The notes under the pieces: model-generated
Databases searched by the model: none
What the model saw: only the letters and a program-made list of their open reading frames with translations
Told to the model about the DNA's origin: nothing
Shown: positions 1-5,888 of the stretch, one piece after another
Position numbering within the stretch: position 1 is the first letter of the stretch
Layout of the letters: every line of letters begins with the position of its first letter
DNA from: an uncultured Porphyromonadaceae bacterium
Lineage (GTDB): Bacteria; Bacteroidota; Bacteroidia; Bacteroidales; Muribaculaceae
Direction: 5' to 3'
DNA length: 10,902 bases
NCBI GenBank assembly: GCA_905193995.1
Contig: CAJJQT010000040.1
Span: forward strand, 1-10,902
Made by a program: the position numbers and the translations under genes

Positions 1-99
1 AGTAAACTGTAAACTTAACGGACCCTTATCTGTCAACCATTTTTAGGAAAAGACACATTACTCCCCTACCATAACAATCTTTAACAACTTTTAACGAAT

Positions 100-107
100 G
101 GGGGGGG
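100..107. repeat. Homopolymeric G8 tract upstream of regulator gene
   Basis: Eight consecutive G residues interrupt an otherwise AT-rich leader (1-168) that holds no convincing gene. The tract ends directly before a TAATTTTG -7-like element (108-115). It also covers the place where the -33 element of the second -7 element (127-134) would be expected. Two short direct repeats, CTTTAAC (79-85) and CTTTTAAC (88-95), lie just upstream. Tracts of this kind can change length by slippage; whether this one does is unknown. Confidence 0.6.
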
Positions 108-126
108 TAATTTTGCACCTTTTTCG

Positions 127-134
127 TACCTTTG
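127..134 (+). promoter_or_regulatory. Candidate Bacteroidetes -7 promoter element for the regulator/surface-protein unit
   Basis: TACCTTTG at this position matches the Bacteroidetes primary-sigma -7 consensus TAnnTTTG. It would place a transcription start near 139-142 and leave about 27-30 nt of leader before the ATG at 169. No TTTG -33 element lies 19-21 bp upstream, because that space is occupied by the G8 tract. A second match, TAATTTTG, lies at 108-115 and also lacks a well-placed -33 box. No promoter-like motif is visible between the two genes that follow, so this one may serve both. Confidence 0.5.
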
Positions 135-168
135 CAGCGATAATATCCAATAAGAATCACTCTCCGCG

Positions 169-519
169 ATGGTCAAGTTGCGATTACGCCAAATATTTAA
201 GCAAAAGCACGTTACGCAAACCGTAATTGCCAAGCGGCTCGGCGTGTCGACCATGACCGTCTCAGGCTGGACAACCGGACGCCACTTCCCGTCGATCGAG
301 ACCCTCGACCGGATTTCCGAAATGCTCGACGTCCCCATAACCGAGTTCTTTGATACCGCGCCCCGCGGCGAAATTACCCTGCAACTCAACGTCGGCGACC
401 GTTTCATCACCATCACCCCCGAAATGCTCCGCAACGTCTCCGACACGACTACCGACCCGCCCCGCGGTCGCCGCTCGCCCAAATGCCGGAAATCTATAAG
501 ACCGAAAGAACAGCAATAA
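169..519 (+). CDS. XRE/Cro-type helix-turn-helix transcriptional regulator
   Basis: A small (116 aa) cytoplasmic DNA-binding protein. Residues 5-62 form a compact HTH_3-type fold. TQTVIAKRLG (16-25) reads as the second helix, VSTMTVSGWTTG (26-37) as the turn and recognition helix, and PSIETLDRISEMLDVPITEF (41-60) as the usual closing helices of the family. Residues 66-90 look like a short beta-rich extension (GEITLQLNVGDRFITI), and the last 20 residues are basic and probably disordered. The ATG at 169 is preceded by a -7 element at a sensible distance; no Shine-Dalgarno is expected in this group. The gene ends 51 bp before a secreted-protein gene on the same strand with no promoter motif between them, so the two are probably cotranscribed. 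Autoregulation or control of the neighbour is plausible but inferred. The ligand and target sites are not evident. Confidence 0.85.
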   Translation: MVKLRLRQIFKQKHVTQTVIAKRLGVSTMTVSGWTTGRHFPSIETLDRISEMLDVPITEFFDTAPRGEITLQLNVGDRFITITPEMLRNVSDTTTDPPRGRRSPKCRKSIRPKEQQ

Positions 520-570
520 ATCAATCTAATCAACCTAAATAATCAACCAAAACAAAAAATCAATCATCGT

Positions 571-2319
571 ATGAAAAAAGTTCTACTTCTTTTGATGGCG
601 ATCATTGTCGGCACCGGATTCCTATCCGCCCAAGACCCGCTGTACACCGTCCTGTTCGGATCTCAATACAATAGTGGTAAAATATCAGGATATACGGACA
701 CCTGGACCGTAAAGATTTCAAACTCCACTGACGATAAGACTGTAACAATCGTAAACTTCAACAACAATAATAATGGATGGAGTTACATAAAATGTGGCCG
801 CAAAAACAACGCCTCAGTTGCAACAATCACCACGACCGACGCTGTAAACGTACCTCTCGAAAAAGTAGTTCTTACAATAGATGCTCTCACGGTATCAAAA
901 GTAAATAGCATCAAACTCCTTACAAGTACAACAAATAATTTTACTAATCCTTTAGAAACAGTTGACTGCACGCCTGCAAAAGGAGACATAACTTTCAATA
1001 TCACTAAACAAGAGACTAACCTATACTATCAGCTTACGTTTGACTGTGCTTCCGGCACATCAAATGGTTTAGTTCAGGTTTCGAAAATACAGTATTTTGC
1101 CGGCGAGGTCGGCCCTGCTAAAACGCCCTCAGAAATAACTTTCCCTGAGGCAACTTACACCGCTTACTTAGGCAAAGAATTCACCGCTCCTGCAGCTACC
1201 AAAGTCGCAGGTGACGGCGCGATCACTTACGCTTCAGAGAATGAAGCAGTAGCTACCGTCAATGCCGAAACGGGCGCTGTTACTCTCGTAGCCGGGGGTA
1301 CCACAAAGATAACGGCCACCATCGCCGCGACTGAAACTTACGCCAAAGCCACCGCAAGCTACACACTCACTGTTGTAGACATTGACGACCCGCTCGTTTA
1401 CAGTTCAGCTTTGGGCGAAGACTTCACGTTTGAGCAGACCGAATCATATCCCTGGACGCATGATAATCAATATGGTTTGAAAGGCACCGGATACATATCA
1501 GGTAAGGTTCAAGTTTGTGATGCTATCGCTGCTTCACCCGAAATTGACCTCACCATGATTTCTGGAGCTATGCTCACTTTTGACGAAGCATTCAACAATT
1601 ATAAGCTCAACAACACCATGATTGATGTTGCCGACTTTGATGGTTATGCTTATATCGTTGTGAAAGAAGAAGGCGGTGAGTGGGTTGTACTGGCCAAGCC
1701 GACCTCTCCGGCCTCATTCAGCTGGACATTCTTTGCCAACGATCCCGTTGATCTGTCGGCTTACAAAGGCAAGAAGATCCAGATCGGCTTCCGCTACGTG
1801 TCCACAACGTCTGTTGCCGGTACATGGGAAATCAAAAACATCAAGGTTGAAGGCAAGTTTACAGTACCCGTACCTGTCTGCCAGAACTGGCGCGACAATC
1901 TGCAGCCGGGCGATGAAATAGTCTGGACAGTTCCCGAAATTGAAGGTCTGGAACTCCACGTACGCACGATGCAAAACATCTTCGAGACCACAGATGCCTT
2001 AGCAGCACAAGCAGCTGAAGAAATCCCCGAGGGCTGGACAATCGACGGCTATACCGCTACGTACACCGTACCTGCATCGCTGGAGAGTCTTCCCGGCTAT
2101 CAAGTATATGCCACCTACAACGGCGTACTCGAAGGCGAAGCCAGCAACCTTAGCATCGGCGCCAACGGCAATACAAGCGGCGTCGCAGACCTCGAAGTTG
2201 TTGAGGAGGCCGAGGTTGAGTTCTTCAACCTGCAGGGCGTTCGCGTCGAAGGTGAACTGACTCCGGGCCTCTACATCCGCCGCCAGGGCAACCAGGCCAC
2301 GAAGGTCATCGTGAAATGA
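571..2319 (+). CDS. Secreted multidomain surface protein (Big_2-like and choice-of-anchor-J-like modules, C-terminal sorting-type tail)
   Basis: 582 aa. Residues 1-20 are a classical signal peptide (MKK, hydrophobic core, cleavage after LSA; no lipobox Cys). Residues 22-180 form a beta-rich module with NNNNNGWSYIKCGRKNNASV at 64-83. This pattern recurs in Bacteroidales secreted proteins, but I cannot assign it a ligand. Residues 185-270 resemble a bacterial Ig-like (Big_2) domain, with SENEAVATVNAETGAVTLVA around 222-241. Residues 272-430 resemble a choice-of-anchor J/cleaved-adhesin beta-sandwich (Asp/Gly-rich, ending in GTWEIKNIKVEG). Residues 431-530 look like another beta-sandwich. The tail (550-582; FNLQGVRV, PGLYI, KVIVK) resembles the short C-terminal domains of Bacteroidetes exported proteins, possibly recognised by a type IX-like system. 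No catalytic motif is seen, so a binding or adhesion role is inferred. The first third is visibly more AT-rich than the rest, suggesting mosaic origin. An intrinsic terminator follows. Confidence 0.85.
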   Translation: MKKVLLLLMAIIVGTGFLSAQDPLYTVLFGSQYNSGKISGYTDTWTVKISNSTDDKTVTIVNFNNNNNGWSYIKCGRKNNASVATITTTDAVNVPLEKVVLTIDALTVSKVNSIKLLTSTTNNFTNPLETVDCTPAKGDITFNITKQETNLYYQLTFDCASGTSNGLVQVSKIQYFAGEVGPAKTPSEITFPEATYTAYLGKEFTAPAATKVAGDGAITYASENEAVATVNAETGAVTLVAGGTTKITATIAATETYAKATASYTLTVVDIDDPLVYSSALGEDFTFEQTESYPWTHDNQYGLKGTGYISGKVQVCDAIAASPEIDLTMISGAMLTFDEAFNNYKLNNTMIDVADFDGYAYIVVKEEGGEWVVLAKPTSPASFSWTFFANDPVDLSAYKGKKIQIGFRYVSTTSVAGTWEIKNIKVEGKFTVPVPVCQNWRDNLQPGDEIVWTVPEIEGLELHVRTMQNIFETTDALAAQAAEEIPEGWTIDGYTATYTVPASLESLPGYQVYATYNGVLEGEASNLSIGANGNTSGVADLEVVEEAEVEFFNLQGVRVEGELTPGLYIRRQGNQATKVIVK

Positions 2320-2375
2320 AGACAGAAGAACAGAAGATAAAAAAGTAACAAAAGTATTTTCTGAGAGCATAATTG

Positions 2376-2408
2376 GCTGCGCGGGGCATCGCTCCGCGCA
2401 GCTTTTTT
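2376..2408 (+). terminator. Rho-independent terminator after the surface-protein gene
   Basis: A 12-bp GC-rich stem pairs 2376-2387 with 2391-2402 around a three-base loop (ATC) and is followed by six T residues (2403-2408). The only non-Watson-Crick pair is a G-U wobble in the + strand RNA, which would be a C-A mismatch in the - strand RNA. Only the + side has a T run, so termination is directed at the secreted-protein transcript. Confidence 0.9.
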
Positions 2409-2410
2409 AT

Positions 2411-2494
2411 GGAGTGAAGACGTCCTCGTCTTCACAGCGAGCTGCCCGGGAGTACTTCTGATATCTGCTGTGAAGGCGTGGACGCCTTCACTCC
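2411..2494. repeat. Nested inverted repeat (REP/BIME-like) in a convergent intergenic region
   Basis: Two 28-bp arms (2411-2438 and 2467-2494) are inverted copies of each other with 25 of 28 positions matching, separated by 28 bp. Each arm is itself a palindrome. The left forms a 9-bp hairpin within 2414-2435 and the right a 10-bp hairpin within 2470-2491. Two of the three differences between the arms (A/G and T/C) form a covarying pair that keeps the inner hairpin intact, and the third restores an extra pair in the right arm. The element starts two bases after the terminator T run. No ORF is plausible here. Confidence 0.8.
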
Positions 2495-2519
2495 TTTCCA
2501 TCCGGAGGCGGACGCCAAT

Positions 2520-2559
2520 GCATTGCGCATTACGCATTGTGCATTACGCATTGTGCATT
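2520..2559. repeat. Heptameric tandem repeat (GCATTNN) with AT-rich tail
   Basis: GCATT recurs at 2520, 2527, 2534, 2541, 2548 and 2555, an exact 7-bp period over 5.7 copies. The two variable bases alternate GC, AC, GT, AC, GT. The array is followed directly by CTTAATTTTTAATTT (2560-2574), which contains the stop codon of the adjoining minus-strand glycosyltransferase gene. It resembles short tandemly repeated heptamer elements found in other bacterial groups. It is too short-period to be a CRISPR array. Confidence 0.85.
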
Positions 2560-2567
2560 CTTAATTT

Positions 2568-4415
2568 TTAATTTCCGGCGGGTCGCGCGGCCGGAGCGAG
2601 CGGGAGGGTGGCGCGGACGCTGTCGCGGTCGATGCGGCGGACGCGGAAGCGGGCGGCTGTGTCAGCCGGATGGGTAGCCTGATGCTCGAGGCGCGACTGC
2701 TTCACGGCGGGCATCTCGTCGACGGCGGCGGGGAGCCCCGGAGGTGTGTCGGGCAGTTCGGAGGTGATGTGGCCCCGCTCGGCGGTGATCTTGCAGCGCC
2801 GGACGGGCGCGCCGGTCTGGACTGCGAAGAGGGCCGGACGGCGGGTGTCGGCCAGGCGACTCTTGAGCAGCGTCAGATGGTAGGTAGCGGGCAGCCCGAC
2901 GGTGTCGGGGAGGTTCGGGAAGATGAGTACGGTGCCCTTGGCACAGGTGTCGGCATCGGCGGCGCTGCTGAGGCGGCGCAGGCGGTCGCCGGTGTAGTAG
3001 TTGATGCAGTAGGCGTTGGCGGCGTACTTGTCGGGGCCGACAACATAGATGGGACTGCGGCCGGCGATAGCCTCGAGCATGGCAGCCTCGGGTTTGTCGG
3101 AGAGGGGATTGACCGTCGCGGGCATGATGGCGCCGCCGTAGGCCACGAGGATGGCCCAGGTGATGATGCAGGCGCCGTGAATGTCGGTCTCGCGGCGGCG
3201 CCGCGCAAACCAGCCAATGGCCACGACGAGCGGCACGGCCAGGATGGCGTAGGACCACCAGCCGGCGGCCTCGAAAGTGAAGCCCGGCAACGGGTAGAAC
3301 ATAGAGCCGACCGCGGCCAGAGGAGGCGCAATGGCTATGAAGGCAATGATACGGGTATAGGCGAGGTTGATGCGCGTATCGGAGAGCGATTCGGCCATCG
3401 AGGCCACTGCATAGGCCAGGAAGGGATAGATCGGCAGCAGATAGACGCTGCGCTTGCTGGCCGGGATGCAGTAGAAGACGGTGACGGTGACGATGACCGT
3501 AAGGGCGAGCCGGCCCGCAGGCTTGAGCGGCTGCGACATGAGGTGGCGGAAGGCGCCGACGGCCATGACGGCCAGCAGCGTCCACGGCAGCATGCCGATG
3601 ACGACGGTGACGAAATTGTACCAGAACGGCTTGACGTGCGACTCATAGGGCATCGTGCCGGTGAGGCGCTGGAAATTCTCCTCCCACACGAGCGACAGGA
3701 AGCCCGAGCCGCCCTCCTGCCAGGCGTAGTAGTACCACACGGCCGGGATGACACAGGCCACGAGCGAGAGAGCCAGCATGCGACCCAGCGTGCCGAGGAA
3801 GCGCTCGCCGCTGAACAGGAAGTAGATGCCCATGACGAAGCAGGGCAGCAGGGCGCCGACCGGCCCCTTGGTGAGCACGGCGCAGGTGAGCAGCAGCGTG
3901 GCCGCCAGGTAGCGCCAGAAGTTGTCGTGACCGCGGTTGGCGTTGATATTGTACAGGACATACATGGCGCCGACCATGCAGGCTGTCAGCACCATGTCGA
4001 CGCGGCAGGCCGCAGCGGCGCGGTAGAACTCGACCGATGTGGCCAGAATGAGGGCCATGCACACGGCGAAGCGGTCGCCGCGCACGCGGCGCGCCCACCG
4101 GTAGCTGCCCATGACCAGGGCGATGGCCGCCAGAGCCGAAGGCAGGCGCGAGACGAACTCGTTGACCTCGCCGCCGTTGAAGACCTTTGCGAAAACGGCT
4201 ATGAGCCAGGCCAGAAAGGGCGGTTTGAACGGAATGTCGGCGCCGCACGACACGGGCAGGATCCAGTCGCCCGACTGGAGCATCGACATGGCCACGATGG
4301 CTTCGCGGGGCTCCCCCTTGGAGTAGAAGAGGCTCTCGCCGAGCCACGGAATCCAGAGGATGACGAGACCTACGAAAAGCACGAGGCCGGGGCTGAAGTA
4401 CACCGATCGTTTCAT
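2568..4415 (-). CDS. GT39/ArnT-like membrane glycosyltransferase
   Basis: 615 aa, an integral inner-membrane protein of the PMT/ArnT (GT39, GT-C fold) superfamily. These enzymes move a sugar from a polyprenyl-phosphate donor to lipid A, protein or glycan on the periplasmic face. Visible family features are an acidic first periplasmic loop (GEPREA, 34-39), KPPFLAW (64-70), SRLPSALA (89-96), RVDM (138-141), LTKGPVG (181-187) and KRSVYLLPIYPFLAY (321-335). Roughly a dozen hydrophobic segments lie between residues 8 and 435. Residues 440-615 are soluble, and the last 60 are Pro/Ala/Arg-rich and probably not conserved. I chose the ATG at 4415. A TTG nine bases further upstream would fall inside the -7 promoter element. 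The gene lies downstream of the malic enzyme gene on the same strand, 63 bp away with its own promoter. Donor and acceptor cannot be told from sequence. Confidence 0.88.
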   Translation of the reverse strand: MKRSVYFSPGLVLFVGLVILWIPWLGESLFYSKGEPREAIVAMSMLQSGDWILPVSCGADIPFKPPFLAWLIAVFAKVFNGGEVNEFVSRLPSALAAIALVMGSYRWARRVRGDRFAVCMALILATSVEFYRAAAACRVDMVLTACMVGAMYVLYNINANRGHDNFWRYLAATLLLTCAVLTKGPVGALLPCFVMGIYFLFSGERFLGTLGRMLALSLVACVIPAVWYYYAWQEGGSGFLSLVWEENFQRLTGTMPYESHVKPFWYNFVTVVIGMLPWTLLAVMAVGAFRHLMSQPLKPAGRLALTVIVTVTVFYCIPASKRSVYLLPIYPFLAYAVASMAESLSDTRINLAYTRIIAFIAIAPPLAAVGSMFYPLPGFTFEAAGWWSYAILAVPLVVAIGWFARRRRETDIHGACIITWAILVAYGGAIMPATVNPLSDKPEAAMLEAIAGRSPIYVVGPDKYAANAYCINYYTGDRLRRLSSAADADTCAKGTVLIFPNLPDTVGLPATYHLTLLKSRLADTRRPALFAVQTGAPVRRCKITAERGHITSELPDTPPGLPAAVDEMPAVKQSRLEHQATHPADTAARFRVRRIDRDSVRATLPLAPAARPAGN

Positions 4416-4421
4416 AGGAGG

Positions 4422-4429
4422 CAAAGGTA
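4422..4429 (-). promoter_or_regulatory. -7 promoter element immediately upstream of the GT39-like gene
   Basis: On the - strand the sequence reads TACCTTTG, a full match to TAnnTTTG, with only six bases (CCTCCT) between it and the ATG at 4415. The nearest upstream TTTG on that strand (4458-4461) is 28 bp away, longer than the usual 19-21, so the -33 box is weak. Transcription would begin within a few bases of the ATG, predicting a leaderless or nearly leaderless mRNA. The flanking DNA is AT-rich. Confidence 0.6.
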
Positions 4430-4478
4430 GCTAAATATTTTGAATTTTTTTAGAATTCAAAAGGATTTTTGCCACACC

Positions 4479-5810
4479 TTACCGCTCGCAGTGCGTCTGG
4501 GTCTCGATCAGATACTTGATCAGGGCGTCGTTGGCGCAGAGTATCGACTCGAGCCCGCGGGCATAGACCGTGTAGTCGTCGATATGGCGCCGCGCTACGC
4601 CCGACTCCTCGGCGGCGGCGATGATGGCGGGCGCCACGGTCGTCAGCAGACGCTTGTCGAAAGGCTTCGGCAGGATGTAGCGGCGCCCGAAGTGGAGGTC
4701 GGGCTCGCCGTAGGCTGCGGCGAGATCCTCGGGCACCGGTTCGTGGGCCAGCGAGGCGATGGCCAAAGCGGCGGCCTTCTTCATCTCCTCGTTGATGGTC
4801 GTGGCCCGGCAGTCGAGGGCGGCGCGGAAGATATAGGGGAAACCGAGCACATTGTTGATCTGGTTGGGATAGTCGGAGCGGCCGGTCGCGAAGATGAGGT
4901 CGGGGCGCGACTTCATGGCTTCCTCATAGGCGATCTCCGGGTTGGGATTGGCCAGGGCAAAGACAATGGGGCGCGGGGCCATGGAGCGGATCATCTCCTG
5001 AGTGAGCACATCGGCCACCGAAAGGCCCAAAAACACGTCAGCGTCGAGCATGGCGTCGGCCAGAGTCCTGATATCGGTGCGGTCGGTGGCGAAGCGGCGC
5101 TTGTAGGAGTTGAGATCGGTGCGGTCGGCGCGGATGACGCCGTGCGAGTCGCACATGACGATATTCTCGGGGCGCATGCCCAGAGCGCAGTAGAGCCGCG
5201 TGCAGGCCATGGCGGCCGCTCCGGCACCGTTGACGACCATGCGCACCTCGGCGATCTTCTTGGCCTGGATCTCGAGGGCGTTGATAAGGCCGGCGGCCGA
5301 GATGATGGCCGTGCCGTGCTGATCGTCGTGCATGACGGGGATTGAGCACTCCTCGCGCAGGGCGTCCTCGATCTCGAAGCACTCGGGCGCCTTGATGTCC
5401 TCGAGGTTGATGCCGCCGAAAGTCGGGGCAAGTGACTTGACGGTCTCGACGAACCGGCGCGGGTCTTTCTCGTCGATCTCGATGTCGAAAGCGTCGAGTC
5501 CGGCGAAAATCTTGAACAGCAGCGCCTTGCCTTCCATGACAGGCTTGGCGGCCTCGGCGCCGATATTGCCCAGGCCGAGTACGGCGGTGCCGTTGGAGAT
5601 CACGGCCACGAGGTTGCCGCGGTTGGTGTATTCGTAGGAGTCCTCGGGGCGGTCCTTGATGGCGAGGCAGGGAAAAGCCACGCCAGGCGAATAGGCCAGG
5701 GCGAGGTCATGAGGCGTATCGTAAGGCTTTGTGGGCACGACCTCGATCTTGCCCGGCTGCGGCAGCCGGTGATAGTCGAGCGCCTGCCGGCGGGTGACGG
5801 GTTTGTTCAT
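4479..5810 (-). CDS. maeB: Malic enzyme, short form without phosphotransacetylase-like domain
   Basis: 443 aa cytoplasmic oxidoreductase converting malate to pyruvate and CO2 with reduction of NAD(P). Family landmarks are [10 protein letters not shown] (21-30), catalytic Tyr40 in LAYSPGVA, Lys95 in MEGKALLFK, metal ligands in NLEDIKAPE (135-143) and DDQHGT (162-167), the nucleotide-binding loop VVNGAGAAA (192-200), and [18 protein letters not shown] (309-326). The start at 5810 gives the usual N-terminus; an in-frame ATG at 5852 would add 14 residues encoded through an inverted repeat and is disfavoured. Many MaeB proteins, including Bacteroides homologues, are about 760 aa with a C-terminal PTA-like domain. 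Here the frame stops just after the malic domain, and the next gene's promoter follows at once, so no PTA remnant exists. Phe46 replaces the usual Glu or Ala before PC in the YSPGVA motif region. NADP preference is inferred from the family only. Confidence 0.93.
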   Translation of the reverse strand: MNKPVTRRQALDYHRLPQPGKIEVVPTKPYDTPHDLALAYSPGVAFPCLAIKDRPEDSYEYTNRGNLVAVISNGTAVLGLGNIGAEAAKPVMEGKALLFKIFAGLDAFDIEIDEKDPRRFVETVKSLAPTFGGINLEDIKAPECFEIEDALREECSIPVMHDDQHGTAIISAAGLINALEIQAKKIAEVRMVVNGAGAAAMACTRLYCALGMRPENIVMCDSHGVIRADRTDLNSYKRRFATDRTDIRTLADAMLDADVFLGLSVADVLTQEMIRSMAPRPIVFALANPNPEIAYEEAMKSRPDLIFATGRSDYPNQINNVLGFPYIFRAALDCRATTINEEMKKAAALAIASLAHEPVPEDLAAAYGEPDLHFGRRYILPKPFDKRLLTTVAPAIIAAAEESGVARRHIDDYTVYARGLESILCANDALIKYLIETQTHCER

Positions 5811-5813
5811 ATC

Positions 5814-5842
5814 CGGAGTGTTTTTGTTGATAAAACACTCCG
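5814..5842. promoter_or_regulatory. Operator-like inverted repeat directly before the malic enzyme ATG
   Basis: CGGAGTGTTTT (5814-5824) pairs perfectly with AAAACACTCCG (5832-5842) around a 7-nt loop. It lies three bases upstream of the ATG at 5810 on the - strand. There is no T run after the stem in either direction, so it does not look like an intrinsic terminator. A DNA-binding site or a leader RNA hairpin controlling translation of maeB are the simplest readings. The regulator is unknown. Confidence 0.6.
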
Positions 5843-5888
5843 AAAGGGGCATTTGTTTATGGGCGCCCCCCGATGGAAAGCGGCCGGA

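Noticed and set aside
81..533. Minus-strand open frame opposite the XRE regulator
   Set aside because: The opposite strand encodes a clear HTH fold with a promoter; this frame shows no family features and spans the G tract and promoter.
2520..2559. GCATT array considered as a CRISPR or attachment site
   Set aside because: A 7-bp period with no unique spacers excludes CRISPR, and there is no integrase gene or matching direct repeat elsewhere in the window.
2670..4430. Long + strand open frame of 586 codons opposite the GT39-like gene
   Set aside because: Its translation is Gly/Asp/Arg/His-rich without any domain pattern, while the - strand frame shows clear GT39 motifs and membrane helices. 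High GC removes stop codons from the opposite frame.
4440..5345. 301-codon + strand open frame opposite the malic enzyme gene
   Set aside because: It is antisense to a highly conserved enzyme frame and has low-complexity composition without recognisable motifs.
5811..5852. Alternative malic enzyme start at 5852
   Set aside because: The extra 14 residues are encoded by the inverted repeat and have no counterpart in the family, whereas the start at 5810 gives the standard N-terminus.
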